From NCBI RefSeq assembly GCF_002902385.1, contig NZ_PPQH01000001.1:1-64000 (forward strand): a stretch of DNA of 64,000 bases, in the 5' to 3' direction. The notes under the pieces were generated by a model. That model was not told the DNA's origin. It searched no databases and saw only the letters and a list, made by a program, of their open reading frames with translations. Below, piece by piece: positions 37,400 through 46,952 of the stretch. Both the position numbers and the translations under genes were made by a program. Within the stretch, counting starts at the first letter, position 1; the number at the start of each line of letters is the position of its first letter. This stretch comes from Staphylococcus intermedius NCTC 11048 (GTDB taxonomy: Bacteria > Bacillota > Bacilli > Staphylococcales > Staphylococcaceae).

Positions 37400-38704
37400 T
37401 TAAAAAATAATTAGACTTAACGGAATTGTAATTAATAATGTTAATGTCACACGCACAAACCAAATCAATAACAATTGCCAAATCGGCACTTTAATTTCTG
37501 TTGCTAAAATACATGGTACAAGTGCTGAAAAGAAAATAATGGCTGATACACTCGTGATTGCAACGACAAACTTGACTTCGATCGTTGCTTTAACGACAAG
37601 TAATGACGGTAAAAACATTTCAATGACCGATATAGCAGATGCATTTGCTAATAACGCTTTTTCTGCAATCGGGAAAATATAAATAAATGGATAGAAAATG
37701 TAACTCAGTATGTCAATCACGGGTGTAAAGTTCGCTAACAACAAACCGATAAAACCAATAGACAAAATAGACGGTAAGATAGCCACTGTCATTTCGAGGC
37801 CTTCAGCAAAATGTGTCCACATATTTTTAAACAATGGTGTTGCTTGATGTGATTGTCTTTTCACTGCGAGCCATGCTTGTTGAATGCGTGTGCCTTCTTC
37901 TTTAGGTTTTGCTGGTGGTTGTTGATTGTTATAGTACGCTTTCGACGCTTTTGAAATCGGTGGCAAATAAGTTGAAATTGCAGTGACAACAAATGTGATC
38001 ACTAAACAACTCCAGAAATACAAATTCCAATGCGCCATTAAATCAAGTGTCCGTGCCACGATGACCATAAATGTTGCCGATACTGTTGAAAATCCTGTCG
38101 CAATGATTAATGCTTCTCTGTAGTTATATACACCTTGTTTGTACACGCGATTCGTAATTAACAGACCGAGTGAATAACTGCCTACAAAAGAAGCGACCGC
38201 ATCAATCGCGGATTCACCTGGCGTATTAAACACTTTACGCATCACAGGCTGCATCAATACCCCGATAAACTCCAACAGACCATAACCCACTAACAATGAT
38301 AAGGCGATGGCACCGACCGGAATTAAAATACTCAGTGGCAACATCAACTTATCAAACAAAAACGGTCCATATTGGGCTTCAAATAATATTTTTGGTCCGA
38401 TATGAAATACGTACATGACGCCGATTACGGCCCCCAATACTTTTGCCACAACGATCACAAAATCTGTCTTTGTTTTTCGATAGTCTTTGCGATAGATGGG
38501 TAAGATAGCGCCTATTAAAATCATGACTAAAGCAATATAAGGCATCACATTTTTGAGACCTGCACGTATTGCTAAATGAACATGATCGACAATAATCGTT
38601 TGCACCCCGTTAATTTGAAAAGGTACAAAGAAACATATCACACCTATCAAACTTAAAACCCAAAAGCGCCACATCTGGTTACCTTTAACAGTTTGATGCT
38701 TCAT
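37400..38704 (-). CDS. YjiH-family (nucleoside-recognition/Gate) membrane protein
   Basis: This protein (434 aa, about ten helices) with Gate-domain segments belongs to the YjiH family. The start at 38704 follows GGGGGAG; the frame continues to 38824 but lacks a site. It is first in the hut operon, divergent from the LysR regulator. By position it is a likely transporter of histidine or urocanate; S. aureus has a comparable membrane gene next to hutU as I recall. Transport function is inference. Confidence 0.75.
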   Translation of the reverse strand: MKHQTVKGNQMWRFWVLSLIGVICFFVPFQINGVQTIIVDHVHLAIRAGLKNVMPYIALVMILIGAILPIYRKDYRKTKTDFVIVVAKVLGAVIGVMYVFHIGPKILFEAQYGPFLFDKLMLPLSILIPVGAIALSLLVGYGLLEFIGVLMQPVMRKVFNTPGESAIDAVASFVGSYSLGLLITNRVYKQGVYNYREALIIATGFSTVSATFMVIVARTLDLMAHWNLYFWSCLVITFVVTAISTYLPPISKASKAYYNNQQPPAKPKEEGTRIQQAWLAVKRQSHQATPLFKNMWTHFAEGLEMTVAILPSILSIGFIGLLLANFTPVIDILSYIFYPFIYIFPIAEKALLANASAISVIEMFLPSLLVVKATIEVKFVVAITSVSAIIFFSALVPCILATEIKVPIWQLLLIWFVRVTLTLLITIPLSLIIF

Positions 38705-38902
38705 CCCACATTTCTCCCCCTTTGAACTGTGAATCCTACACAAAATAATGATTGTTCCCCTTAGCTTTGCATTAATTCTCATTATTCTGTCATTTAACCA
38801 TATGCTGTTACTAACTAACTTCATTGTAATATGCTAAGCTATTAATAACTAATATAAATAAACTAATCACTTATAGTTTCAACTTATAATAAGGAGGCCA
38901 TC
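38705..38902. promoter_or_regulatory. Divergent hut control region
   Basis: This 198-bp region separates the yjiH-hutU-hutI operon from the LysR-type regulator. It is AT-rich, with repeated ACTAA/TTAAT half-sites and imperfect dyads around 38825-38895 (for example ATTAATAACTAAT and TTATAGTTTCAACTTATAA). A LysR operator is expected here, but no T-N11-A site stands out clearly. Confidence 0.4.
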
Positions 38903-39784
38903 ATGAAAGTTATACAGCTGGAATACTTTATCGAAATCGTACATCAAAATAGTTTCACTAAAGCTGCGCAAGCCTTACACATTAGCCAACCTTCTTTGAC
39001 TGCAACAATTAAAAAAATGGAAAACGATTTAGGCTATCAACTGTTAAAAAGAACGACAAAAGAAATTTCAATCACAGAAAAAGGGATTCAGTTTTATAAC
39101 GAAGCCATTGAGCTAGTAAAACATTATCATCAGTCCATCGAAAAAATGTATGATTTGAAAATGAGTCAAACACCTAAAATTAAAATGGCAATTATTGAAT
39201 CCACTGCGCGTTGGGTTTCGACTGTCATACAAACCCATCAGAATTCACATCCAGAACAACATTATCAAATCACTGAAATATTGGATCCTCACCAATTAGC
39301 TCAAAAATTGATCAACTTTGATATTCATTTAGGCTTGTCGAACGACCAAATTCGACACGATGGTATTATCTCGCTTCCTTTATATCAAGAAGATTATGTC
39401 GTTCTCGCACCACAGAATGCCTTTGGAAATCAAAAATCAGTGTCGATCAAAAATTTGCCACTCATCGTCCCAAACCGTGGCTATCAAGTTCGTAAACATC
39501 TCGATGACTATTTTACGCGTTTGGATGAACGCCCCCATATTATTATGGAAGTTGACCGATTTGAAGCAGCGACTAACTTCGTACACCAGGGGATGGGCTT
39601 TGCGGTCATTCCACAAATGTATTATCAGTCTTACTCTACATTCCAACTGAGTGCCATTAAGATTCGACCAAATATAAAAAGAACAATCTATCTGAATTAC
39701 TCAAAAAAACGTGAATATAATCAACACGTCTTTGATTTAGTCGATGCATGTTGCCAATATTGGAACGTCAAATGGAAAGGCTAA
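38903..39784 (+). CDS. LysR-family transcriptional regulator of the hut genes
   Basis: This 293-aa LysR protein has an N-terminal winged helix (FTKAAQALHISQPSLTATIKKMENDLGYQLLKRTTKEISITEKG, about residues 18-62) and a periplasmic-binding-like effector domain (about 90-290). AAGGAGG precedes the ATG. Its position divergent to the hut operon predicts control of that operon by histidine or urocanate, as for the S. aureus LysR gene next to hutU. No hutP-type antiterminator is present. Confidence 0.87.
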   Translation: MKVIQLEYFIEIVHQNSFTKAAQALHISQPSLTATIKKMENDLGYQLLKRTTKEISITEKGIQFYNEAIELVKHYHQSIEKMYDLKMSQTPKIKMAIIESTARWVSTVIQTHQNSHPEQHYQITEILDPHQLAQKLINFDIHLGLSNDQIRHDGIISLPLYQEDYVVLAPQNAFGNQKSVSIKNLPLIVPNRGYQVRKHLDDYFTRLDERPHIIMEVDRFEAATNFVHQGMGFAVIPQMYYQSYSTFQLSAIKIRPNIKRTIYLNYSKKREYNQHVFDLVDACCQYWNVKWKG

Positions 39785-40059
39785 CAAATTGTGGTGGAGA
39801 TGAAAAGAAAGGCGTAACACGAGGAAGTTCAAATGTGAGAGAAATTTTCGGGCAATACGGAGAAAAGCCATATAAAGATTGGCCTTTTTGCCTATATATT
39901 GATATCGTGCTTTTAGGTAGAGCTTTGAATAATATAACAAATTAATGAACGTTAAAGCATAATCAATCCATCACCTTTTCCCATCCCCCCCCTACCTTGA
40001 TATAGCGGTTTTGTTTTGGGGTGAGAGGTCAAACGTAAAAATGTTAACCAAGCGCAATA

Positions 40060-40121
40060 CGATTGCAAGAACTGGGCAAGACTCCTGTTGAAGAATCAGC
40101 ACAGCCCAGTTCAAGCAATCG
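40060..40121. repeat. Minimal structured repeat (hairpin with GATTGC arms)
   Basis: CGATTGC-AA-GAACTGGGC (40060-40077) pairs with GCCCAGTTC-AA-GCAATCG (40104-40121): 16 base pairs interrupted only by A-A mismatches. The loop contains AAGACTCCTG, the left box of the long elements. It appears to be a core-less, smallest version of the repeat family. Confidence 0.8.
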
Positions 40122-40170
40122 ATAAATTGTCCATCTTTTTCTTATAAAATGAATCAGGATGTATCAAAAC

Positions 40171-40200
40171 AAAAAACACCCCTATCTCAAGAGGTGTTCT
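40171..40200 (-). terminator. Terminator of spdC
   Basis: In minus orientation AACACC...GGTGTT, with an imperfect inner stem, is followed by six T residues, just after the stop. Confidence 0.8.
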
Positions 40201-40209
40201 TCAACCAAA

Positions 40210-41172
40210 CTATTTATCTTCCTTTTCTACTGTTTCATCAGATACGGTTTCATTTTCTTTGTCAGTTACGATCTTATTTTTCTCTTCAGCCACAGTCTCA
40301 TTTTCTTTCTGAGATACTGCTACATGGTTTTCTTCTGATTCAACTTCTTCAGTCGTTGCATCCATCATCATTGGTGTATCATCATCTTCCCCTTTTTTAC
40401 GAGGTGAAAATAAACGCATGATTAAACCTAATACAACTACTACAATAGCGACACCAGCTGTTGAATAAGCCAATACCTTCATGGAAAAGACATCTCCAAT
40501 TTCTTCACTGAAAAAGAACACTTTTGCAAACGTCATACTTGCATGAAATAGTGTAGCCACGTAAATTGAACGTCCACCTGTTCCACGGACTAATTCACCT
40601 GCAATCATCGAAAAAGCAAAGACGTAAATCGCACTGTACATCGTGTATGGCATACCAAAAGCTGTATTGACGTCCCAAACTAAATACAACATACTGACGA
40701 CAATATTTGAGAAGAAGTGTGGTAATTTCGTCTCAACCATGTTTAAAAGATAAGAACGAAATCCGAATTCAATGAAAAATGCCATCAATAAATGACCTAT
40801 TAAAATGGTCCAAATTGTTTCGGATAAATCTTTAGACTGCAATAAAATAAAGCTGTCGGCGTACGTATTAAAGCTGTACATGCCAATCATAAAAATGATG
40901 AGTGGCAACGTAAAAGCAATCAACAGTCGCTCAATCACTTTTAAATTAATCGTAAGTTTTAAACCAGCGAGTTGTTCTTTTTTATTTTTAAATATTAATA
41001 TACAAAATACTGCTGCGATAAATGGGCCCAATGCATTTAAAGAAAATACAAATGATTTGAATCCCGACGCTTTTTGAAAATCCTGTAAAATGATAGGCGT
41101 TGCATAGGATAAGATAAAAAACACAAAAATCGTCAATGCCCACTGAAAGCCAGAGATACGCGTTCGATTCAT
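40210..41172 (-). CDS. spdC: LyrA/SpdC-like CPBP-fold membrane protein
   Basis: This membrane protein (320 aa, about eight helices, residues 8-235) of the CPBP/Abi family has a highly charged cytoplasmic or extracytoplasmic tail (about 240-320). The latter is rich in Glu, Lys, Asn and Thr with three near-repeats of KENETV. The catalytic Glu-Glu motif of active CPBP proteases is lacking, as in S. aureus SpdC (LyrA), a cell-wall and WalKR-related scaffold. That gene lies between hutG and rpiA in S. aureus, but here lies between the LysR gene and hutG. The tail is shorter than in S. aureus SpdC. Confidence 0.72.
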   Translation of the reverse strand: MNRTRISGFQWALTIFVFFILSYATPIILQDFQKASGFKSFVFSLNALGPFIAAVFCILIFKNKKEQLAGLKLTINLKVIERLLIAFTLPLIIFMIGMYSFNTYADSFILLQSKDLSETIWTILIGHLLMAFFIEFGFRSYLLNMVETKLPHFFSNIVVSMLYLVWDVNTAFGMPYTMYSAIYVFAFSMIAGELVRGTGGRSIYVATLFHASMTFAKVFFFSEEIGDVFSMKVLAYSTAGVAIVVVVLGLIMRLFSPRKKGEDDDTPMMMDATTEEVESEENHVAVSQKENETVAEEKNKIVTDKENETVSDETVEKEDK

Positions 41173-41579
41173 AATAAATCCTCCATATTAAACAATCACT
41201 ATTAATGTTCGTATGCATGAGGTGGTCCAGTTAAGGTTCGTACTGTTAATGTCTGTTGGACGAATATCAAGTCATAGAATCTATGGTACATTATAACCAT
41301 TTATGGAATAGAAATAAATTAGTAGCTGTTAAATATCATTGAATTGTAATATAAGCGAGATAATTTGTAGAACGTTTTCAAAAATAAAAGTGATAAAATC
41401 AAGCATATCAATCGCTGAAACACCCAGATGCATAGCGTAAGCGAAAAAACAGAGCGTTTGTTCCTCTTGTAAATAAAAGCGCTTACTTTTTTCTTGGAAT
41501 TTATGTTCTAAAAATAGTAGCATGGAAGTGACACATGGGTTATCACTATATGTAAGTGCATATGAAAGGGGTCCAATTT
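41173..41579. other. Intergenic region upstream of hutG
   Basis: No gene is supported. A 64-codon minus-strand frame (41329-41523) has no ribosome binding site. A cre-like sequence lies at 41475-41490. Confidence 0.45.
41475..41490. promoter_or_regulatory. Possible cre-like site upstream of hutG
   Basis: AAAAGCGCTTACTTTT contains the central cre palindrome with two mismatches to the 14-bp consensus. It lies about 90 bp upstream of hutG, a catabolic gene that CcpA could control. Confidence 0.35.
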
Positions 41580-42512
41580 ATGTATCAAAAACCGAACCAA
41601 ACATTGTGGACAGGTCGTCTAGACAGTGAGACAGACCACCAAGCATTTCGTCATTTTCAAACTGTCCAATTTATCGATCTTGAAAACGAAGCACCTCAAC
41701 ATGGAGACATCGCGTTATTGGGATATGCAATTGATGAAGGTGTAAGGTTGAATAAAGGTCGTGTTGGCGCAAAAGAAGGCCCAGACGCGATTAAACGTGC
41801 CTTTGCTGGATTGCCCGCTTCGACAGACTTAAGCATTTTAGAATATGGCAATTGGACACACTCTGCCAATGACTTAATGACATCTCAACAAGCTTTTGGT
41901 CACTCTGTTGCACAGTTATTACGTCATCATCAACGTACATTTTTGTTAGGAGGTGGACATGATATTGCCTACGCACAATATCTCGGTGTGCGTGAAGCCT
42001 ATCCTGGGCAATCGATTGGTGTGATTAATATTGATGCACATTTTGACAATCGACAAGAAGATTTCTCTACGTCAGGGACAAGTTTTCATCAAATGTTAAC
42101 TGAAGATGACAATTTAGATTATTTCGTATTAGGTATTCAACGTACAAGTAATACCCAAGCACTGTTTGATTACGCTGACAAAACGAATACGCAATACGTC
42201 CTTGCAGAAGAGTTAACGGGGCAAATATGTCCACCAGTCAAAGATAAACTCGATCGTTTTATCAATGAACATGATGTTATTTTATTTACAATATGTATGG
42301 ATGTTATTGATAGTGCGTATGCCCCTGGCGTCAGTGCAAATGCGGTCCTAGGGCTCACCCCTTACACTGTTTTAGAACTCGGACGTCGCATTTTACAATC
42401 TGACAAAGTCACATCAATCAGTATTGCAGAAACCAATCCAACGTATGATGTCGATCAACGTACGGCAAAGCTGGCTGCACACTTTTTAGGACATTTTATC
42501 CATTGTTCCTGA
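41580..42512 (+). CDS. hutG: Formimidoylglutamase
   Basis: This arginase-fold Mn2+ enzyme (310 aa) splits N-formimino-glutamate into glutamate and formamide, the last step of this hut route. The metal ligands are in GGGHDIAYAQ, NIDAHFDNRQ and CMDVIDSAYAPGVSA. The start at 41580 (behind AAAGGGG) matches family N-termini that begin MY and have LWTGRLDSETD after some ten residues. It is transcribed alone; spdC lies between it and the regulator, unlike the other hut genes. Confidence 0.9.
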   Translation: MYQKPNQTLWTGRLDSETDHQAFRHFQTVQFIDLENEAPQHGDIALLGYAIDEGVRLNKGRVGAKEGPDAIKRAFAGLPASTDLSILEYGNWTHSANDLMTSQQAFGHSVAQLLRHHQRTFLLGGGHDIAYAQYLGVREAYPGQSIGVINIDAHFDNRQEDFSTSGTSFHQMLTEDDNLDYFVLGIQRTSNTQALFDYADKTNTQYVLAEELTGQICPPVKDKLDRFINEHDVILFTICMDVIDSAYAPGVSANAVLGLTPYTVLELGRRILQSDKVTSISIAETNPTYDVDQRTAKLAAHFLGHFIHCS

Positions 42513-42572
42513 AATACTAAAGCTGCAGGTGTTCATTTCGATGTCAGTGTATAACTTTGATAATACTTAGAG

Positions 42573-42610
42573 TAAAAGCTGGGATGACAATGACGTTATC
42601 CCAGCCTATT
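42573..42610. terminator. Bidirectional terminator between hutG and rpiA
   Basis: GCTGGGAT / ATCCCAGC with a 12-nt loop stands between the convergent genes, with T-rich and A-rich flanks. Confidence 0.8.
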
Positions 42611-42617
42611 TTATGCT

Positions 42618-43313
42618 TTATTTTATTTCTGACAGTTTTATCAGTTTCACACCTTGTTCAGTCCCTACAATGGCTTCTTCTACGGTATCTAAAAAGTAGC
42701 CCGTCTCCAACACACCCACAAGATGAATTAAATATTCATGCACATGATATGGATTCATTTCTCGATTCAAAGCACAATCTAAAATATAGTTGCCGTTATC
42801 TGTAATAAACGGTGTATCTTCAAGCATTCGACGTGTCACTTCAATATCAAATTCTTTTTCAATAAGTTGCGCAACCCGTTTCCAATTAAAGCGATCCACT
42901 TCAACTGGTAATTTAAACGTTTGACCTAAATAATCAACCAGTTTCGATTGGTCGGCAATAACGATAAAGCGGTCAGCAAACGTGTCCACTACTTTTTCAC
43001 GGAACAGTGCGCCACCTCCACCTTTAATCAAATTCAATTTTGGATCAATTTCATCCGCACCATCAATGGCGATATCGATATGTTGTACGTCGTTAATATG
43101 TGCAATCGGAATGTTCAATGATTTCGCTTGATTTTCAGTACGCTCTGATGTGCATACCCCCATCAATTGGTACCCCTTGTCATGTATCAACTCCGCAATT
43201 TTAGGCACAAGTAACTCTACTGTACTGCCTGTACCGATCCCAATCGTCATACCATCTTCAATACGACTTACAGCTTCATCTAACGTCATTAGTTTAAGTT
43301 GTTTATTACTCAT
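42618..43313 (-). CDS. rpiA: Ribose-5-phosphate isomerase A
   Basis: This pentose-phosphate enzyme (231 aa) interconverts ribose 5-phosphate and ribulose 5-phosphate. GIGTGSTVELLVPKI (about residue 22), DGADEIDPKLNLIKGGGGALFREKVV (about 84-109; catalytic Glu and Lys) and DQSKLV are all intact. The gene is single, minus strand, convergent with hutG, in the order seen in S. aureus. Confidence 0.94.
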   Translation of the reverse strand: MSNKQLKLMTLDEAVSRIEDGMTIGIGTGSTVELLVPKIAELIHDKGYQLMGVCTSERTENQAKSLNIPIAHINDVQHIDIAIDGADEIDPKLNLIKGGGGALFREKVVDTFADRFIVIADQSKLVDYLGQTFKLPVEVDRFNWKRVAQLIEKEFDIEVTRRMLEDTPFITDNGNYILDCALNREMNPYHVHEYLIHLVGVLETGYFLDTVEEAIVGTEQGVKLIKLSEIK

Positions 43314-43438
43314 GAGCCCACTCCTTTATTGTGACTTATCCTATTACCTTTATTGTACAACATTTACACACAAAAACCATGACGAACGCAACAATTTACG
43401 CTAAAATGACAGTAATATACGCATGGAGGATGATGACG

Positions 43439-44101
43439 ATGAATTATGCAATTTATGCTATTTCAACTGGCAAAATCGAATCATTACAATATGAAGATAG
43501 GCGACCGATGGAAAGTGCTTTGAATAAAAAGCCGATACAAGAAAAAATGTGGCTGTCTCGTACCGGTTTTGTTGAAGACGAGCAAGAGTACAAAGATCAT
43601 GGTGGACCAGAAAAAGCGGTTTGTTTATACAGTAAAGCGCACTATGCAATGTGGCAAGACGTCATTGATCCGTTACCTGATTCTGCGTTATTCGGGGAAA
43701 ATATTACCGTTTATGCAATAGATGAAACAAAACTCTTTTTCGGTGATCAATATCGTTTAGGTGACGCCATTATTGAAGTATCAGAAATTCGCGAACCGTG
43801 TTGGAAACTTCAAAGTAAATATGGCTATCCTCGCCTCGTTAAAGAAATGTCGAAATCTGGAAAAACAGGCTGTTATTTCCGTGTCATTAAAGAGGGATTC
43901 GTTTCTCCAAATAGTCAGCTATCGCTCATCAAACATGCTCCAGAATCCACTCGTTTATCTGTGCAAGAATTGAACGATATTTATTACAACGATCGCAAAA
44001 ACAAAGAACGGATTGCCAATGCACTCAACAACCCATATCTCACGGTAAAACGAAAAAGTGTATTAGAAAAAATGCTCTCAAAAGCAACCACGAATAATTG
44101 A
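43439..44101 (+). CDS. MOSC-domain protein, YiiM family
   Basis: This 220-aa protein carries the MOSC domain of molybdenum-cofactor sulfurase-like proteins. RTGFVEDEQEYKDHGGPEKAVCLY, FGENITV and REPCWKLQ are the family motifs; the latter Cys is the conserved ligand. A C-terminal helical 3-alpha extension follows (LSVQELNDIYY and on). The start (43439) follows GGAGG by nine bases; two ATG codons stand between. YiiM proteins reduce N-hydroxylated substrates with molybdenum cofactor. Confidence 0.83.
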   Translation: MNYAIYAISTGKIESLQYEDRRPMESALNKKPIQEKMWLSRTGFVEDEQEYKDHGGPEKAVCLYSKAHYAMWQDVIDPLPDSALFGENITVYAIDETKLFFGDQYRLGDAIIEVSEIREPCWKLQSKYGYPRLVKEMSKSGKTGCYFRVIKEGFVSPNSQLSLIKHAPESTRLSVQELNDIYYNDRKNKERIANALNNPYLTVKRKSVLEKMLSKATTNN

Positions 44102-44113
44102 AAATTGCACTAA

Positions 44114-44147
44114 AAGAGGCTGGGACATGATGATGTCCCAGCCTCCT
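44114..44147. terminator. Bidirectional terminator, MOSC gene and galM
   Basis: GAGGCTGGGACAT / ATGTCCCAGCCTC is a perfect 13-bp stem with a 4-nt loop, a form of the staphylococcal GGCTGGGAC hairpin. Confidence 0.75.
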
Positions 44148-44166
44148 ATCATTCATATTCGAAAAT

Positions 44167-45192
44167 TTATACGTCTTTTGACTTTAATTCAACTTGATAA
44201 CTTGTTTTAGAGTAAAAAGGTGTATCCGCTTTTAACACTGAATGTGCAGATGCGCCAAAAAGATTAATATCATTCGGCATGCTTTGTGTTTCTACAGTAA
44301 TGCCTGAATGTGGTTTAAAAATATTCATACGACTTTTCCAAGCTTCAGAATCATTTAATGTGTACATCACAATTTGTGGTGCATCCGTCTTGACGTGTAA
44401 TATTAAATCACGGTTTGAAATTGTCATCTCGCCATCCTTTACTTCAAATGGATGATCGAGTCCGCCGCGCATAGTCACTTGCTGATGAATACGTGCATCT
44501 TCAGTTTTGAATAATGTCGCCAAATCAATGTCATGTCTGCCCATTGTCGCGGCGAGATCAATTGGTTCCAACACAGGCATTCCTGACGCGTCTAAAGGAA
44601 ACATCTGTAACTTTTCACTAGCAATGACGTGATTATCCACGACTTTATTGTCACGATTCAAGTTAAAGTATACATGATTCATCGGGTTGAACAATGTATC
44701 TGCATCAGACTCTGCGAAATATTCCACTGTCCATGTTTTTGAAGCATCATATGTGAACACGACTTTAACCTTAATATTTCCTGGGTAATGATCTTCATCT
44801 TGCTTGACGATTGTCGAAAAATGCACTTGTACATTGTCCTCTGCTTCGTTTTCAATCACTTCATAATCAAACAAACGGTCAGATAGCCCTTGCAATCCAC
44901 CATGTAAGTGATGGTCACCGTCATTTTGTACCAACTGATACGATTGACCATTTAATTCAAATTGACCTCTCGCAATACGTCCCCCAAAACGTCCGACAGT
45001 TGCACCGAAATAAAATGGATTGTGTGGATAAAATTCATCTGCTTCCACTTCATTACCGAGTACAATATTATTATCCCCAATTCTCCAACTCACAATGCGC
45101 GCGCCATAATTCATGAATACAATTTTACTTTCCCTATTTTCAATCTTAATCAGTTCAATTCCGTTAGATTGTTGTTCAATGTTAATATTCAT
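44167..45192 (-). CDS. galM: Aldose 1-epimerase (galactose mutarotase)
   Basis: This enzyme (341 aa) interconverts alpha and beta anomers of aldoses. Substrate-binding and catalytic residues are in FGATVGRFGGRIARG, DGDHHLHGGLQGLSDR (catalytic His), FNPMNHVYFNL (second His) and GITVETQSMPND (catalytic Glu near the C-terminus). The gene is minus strand and upstream of the ynfA remnant in transcription order. Confidence 0.87.
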   Translation of the reverse strand: MNINIEQQSNGIELIKIENRESKIVFMNYGARIVSWRIGDNNIVLGNEVEADEFYPHNPFYFGATVGRFGGRIARGQFELNGQSYQLVQNDGDHHLHGGLQGLSDRLFDYEVIENEAEDNVQVHFSTIVKQDEDHYPGNIKVKVVFTYDASKTWTVEYFAESDADTLFNPMNHVYFNLNRDNKVVDNHVIASEKLQMFPLDASGMPVLEPIDLAATMGRHDIDLATLFKTEDARIHQQVTMRGGLDHPFEVKDGEMTISNRDLILHVKTDAPQIVMYTLNDSEAWKSRMNIFKPHSGITVETQSMPNDINLFGASAHSVLKADTPFYSKTSYQVELKSKDV

Positions 45193-45226
45193 TGCGATTC
45201 TTTACTCCTTTACGCTCTCCCAAGGT

Positions 45227-45558
45227 TTACCCTCTCGTCGGCAGCACCATGATTAACACCCCTATGATACAAACCACGCCGCCGATGACATCAAATTTAT
45301 CTGGTGGCTCCTTATCAATCCAATACGCCCATAATAGACTCATGACAATAAAAACGCCGCCATAAGCTGCATACACACGCCCAAAAGTCGGAAATGTTTG
45401 GAAAGTCGCAATGATGCCATATAAAATCAAAGCGATGCCCCCTATCCATCCAAGCCAAAATGGACGATCCGCACGTAGCCATAGCCATATGAGATACCCA
45501 CCACCAATTTCACACAACCCGCTATGATAAAAATTGCTGTGGAATATAAAAAATTCAC
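45227..45558 (-). pseudogene. YnfA-family (UPF0060) membrane protein gene with a frameshift
   Basis: The open frame from 45517 encodes the last about 96 residues of a YnfA protein ([16 protein letters not shown]...). The family's first helix is present upstream in a different frame: GTG at 45558, with AGGTGA before it, encodes [14 protein letters not shown]. Joining them needs one extra base at the codon near 45517 (GGTTTG instead of GGTTG), so a one-base deletion is likely. Translation of the rest from a TTG has no ribosome site. Sequencing error in an A/T run cannot be excluded. Confidence 0.8.
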
Positions 45559-45655
45559 ATCTTCACCTCATATTACTTTTACTCTATTGTATCAGTTTCC
45601 GACAAACAAGTGGGTAATATTTTCTTATGATGCTTTACAATTGCGTCTCTATACT

Positions 45656-45696
45656 AATAAAGACTATCGACACAAGTTGCATCGATAGTCTTTCAT
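45656..45696 (-). terminator. Terminator of the ABC exporter operon
   Basis: AAAGACTATCGA / TCGATAGTCTTT is a perfect 12-bp stem with an 11-nt loop, right after the permease stop. Confidence 0.85.
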
Positions 45697-45707
45697 GATT
45701 TCAATTT

Positions 45708-46952
45708 TTATTGTTCACGTTGAAACGCACGTTTTAAAACATTCTTCCATCCTTTTTCAAACGATAATACCGCATTTTTATAGGATTTCGCTGCAAGGAA
45801 GAGTAATACCGCAATAAGGACAACATGAATGACCACTGCAATAATCCCTTCAATCGTCGGCGTCGTCGTTAACGCTAATCTTGAAAAAGTGACGAATGGG
45901 GAGAAAAATGGTACATAACTCATCACATGAATAAAGATGTTGTCAGGATTGAATGCACCAAAATACCCTGCATAGAATGCTGCCATGATTAAGAACGTCA
46001 TCGGCATTAAAGATTGTGCTAAATCTTCAATACGCGCAGTTAAATTACCAAGTATCGATGCTAAAATGACATAGCTTAAAATACCCAAAATTAAGAAAAT
46101 GACGCCAAAAATAATCAATCTGATGAGGTGTGGTGTCAGTGATAAGTCGACTGAACCCATCATCGATTTTAAATCAAAAATAAAGTAATTTGCGACAAAA
46201 GTAAGGGCTAAGATGACGATTTGTGTGAATGCAAGCGCTAATATCCCTGCAATTTTCGCCATAATATGCGTCGTCGGTTTGACACTCGTAATAATCATTT
46301 CTGACACACGTGACGTTTTTTCTGTAGCCACTTCTGTAGCAATTTGTTGTGCATAATTAAAGACGATAAAGAACATTAAAAATGTGCCTGCCATCGTTAT
46401 AACTTGGGCAAATGCTTCTTCATCCTCAGATGCGCTACTATTTTCTTGCCCTGATTTTTGAATGATTGTATTGTCGATTTGACTTTGACTTTGTAATCTT
46501 TGTAAGTCATTGCCTTGTAAGCCGAGATCTTGTGCGATTTTTTGTGTTTGGAGCTGTGTTAATACAGCTTGTAGTGACGCTTTATCCTTGTCTGAAGGGG
46601 ACGACGTACTTAAAATCGTTGCCGCTAAAGTATGTTGCTCATTTTCATGAAGTACATACGCTTGGTCAATCTTTTCTTGTTTGATTTGCTTTTTCGCGTC
46701 ATCTTCCGACAATTTTTGATAAGAAACATCTTTATTAATCGCTGACAATTGCCCTTTTAATTGCTGATACAATGCCTTGTCTTGTGTCACAATCGCAACA
46801 TTTTCGCTGCCACCATTAAACAACTTTACAATTTTATCGAGATTCGCACCTCCTGTAATGATTAACATCATAATCAACGTTGAGATAATAAACGACCTTG
46901 CTTTTAACTTTTTAAAATACGTCAATTTAAACGTCGCAGCAAATTTACGCAT
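45708..46952 (-). CDS. ABC exporter permease, NatB-like
   Basis: This permease (414 aa) of the ABC-2 type has an N-terminal helix (about residues 20-40), a large extracytoplasmic domain (to about 185) and five or six C-terminal helices. TEKTSRVSEMIITSVKPTTHIMAKI is the diagnostic loop of the NatB/YhaP group. The start overlaps the ATPase stop by eight bases. Such pairs extrude Na+ or unknown small molecules; the substrate is not shown. Confidence 0.83.
   Translation of the reverse strand: MRKFAATFKLTYFKKLKARSFIISTLIMMLIITGGANLDKIVKLFNGGSENVAIVTQDKALYQQLKGQLSAINKDVSYQKLSEDDAKKQIKQEKIDQAYVLHENEQHTLAATILSTSSPSDKDKASLQAVLTQLQTQKIAQDLGLQGNDLQRLQSQSQIDNTIIQKSGQENSSASEDEEAFAQVITMAGTFLMFFIVFNYAQQIATEVATEKTSRVSEMIITSVKPTTHIMAKIAGILALAFTQIVILALTFVANYFIFDLKSMMGSVDLSLTPHLIRLIIFGVIFLILGILSYVILASILGNLTARIEDLAQSLMPMTFLIMAAFYAGYFGAFNPDNIFIHVMSYVPFFSPFVTFSRLALTTTPTIEGIIAVVIHVVLIAVLLFLAAKSYKNAVLSFEKGWKNVLKRAFQREQ

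Larger units (their letters stand above)
39785..40209. other. Intergenic region between LysR gene and spdC
   Basis: No supported gene lies in these 425 bp. They hold a short structured-repeat relative (40060-40121) and the spdC terminator. Confidence 0.5.

Noticed and set aside
41329-41523. 64-codon minus-strand frame upstream of hutG
   Set aside because: No ribosome site and no known domain; it overlaps a cre-like site.
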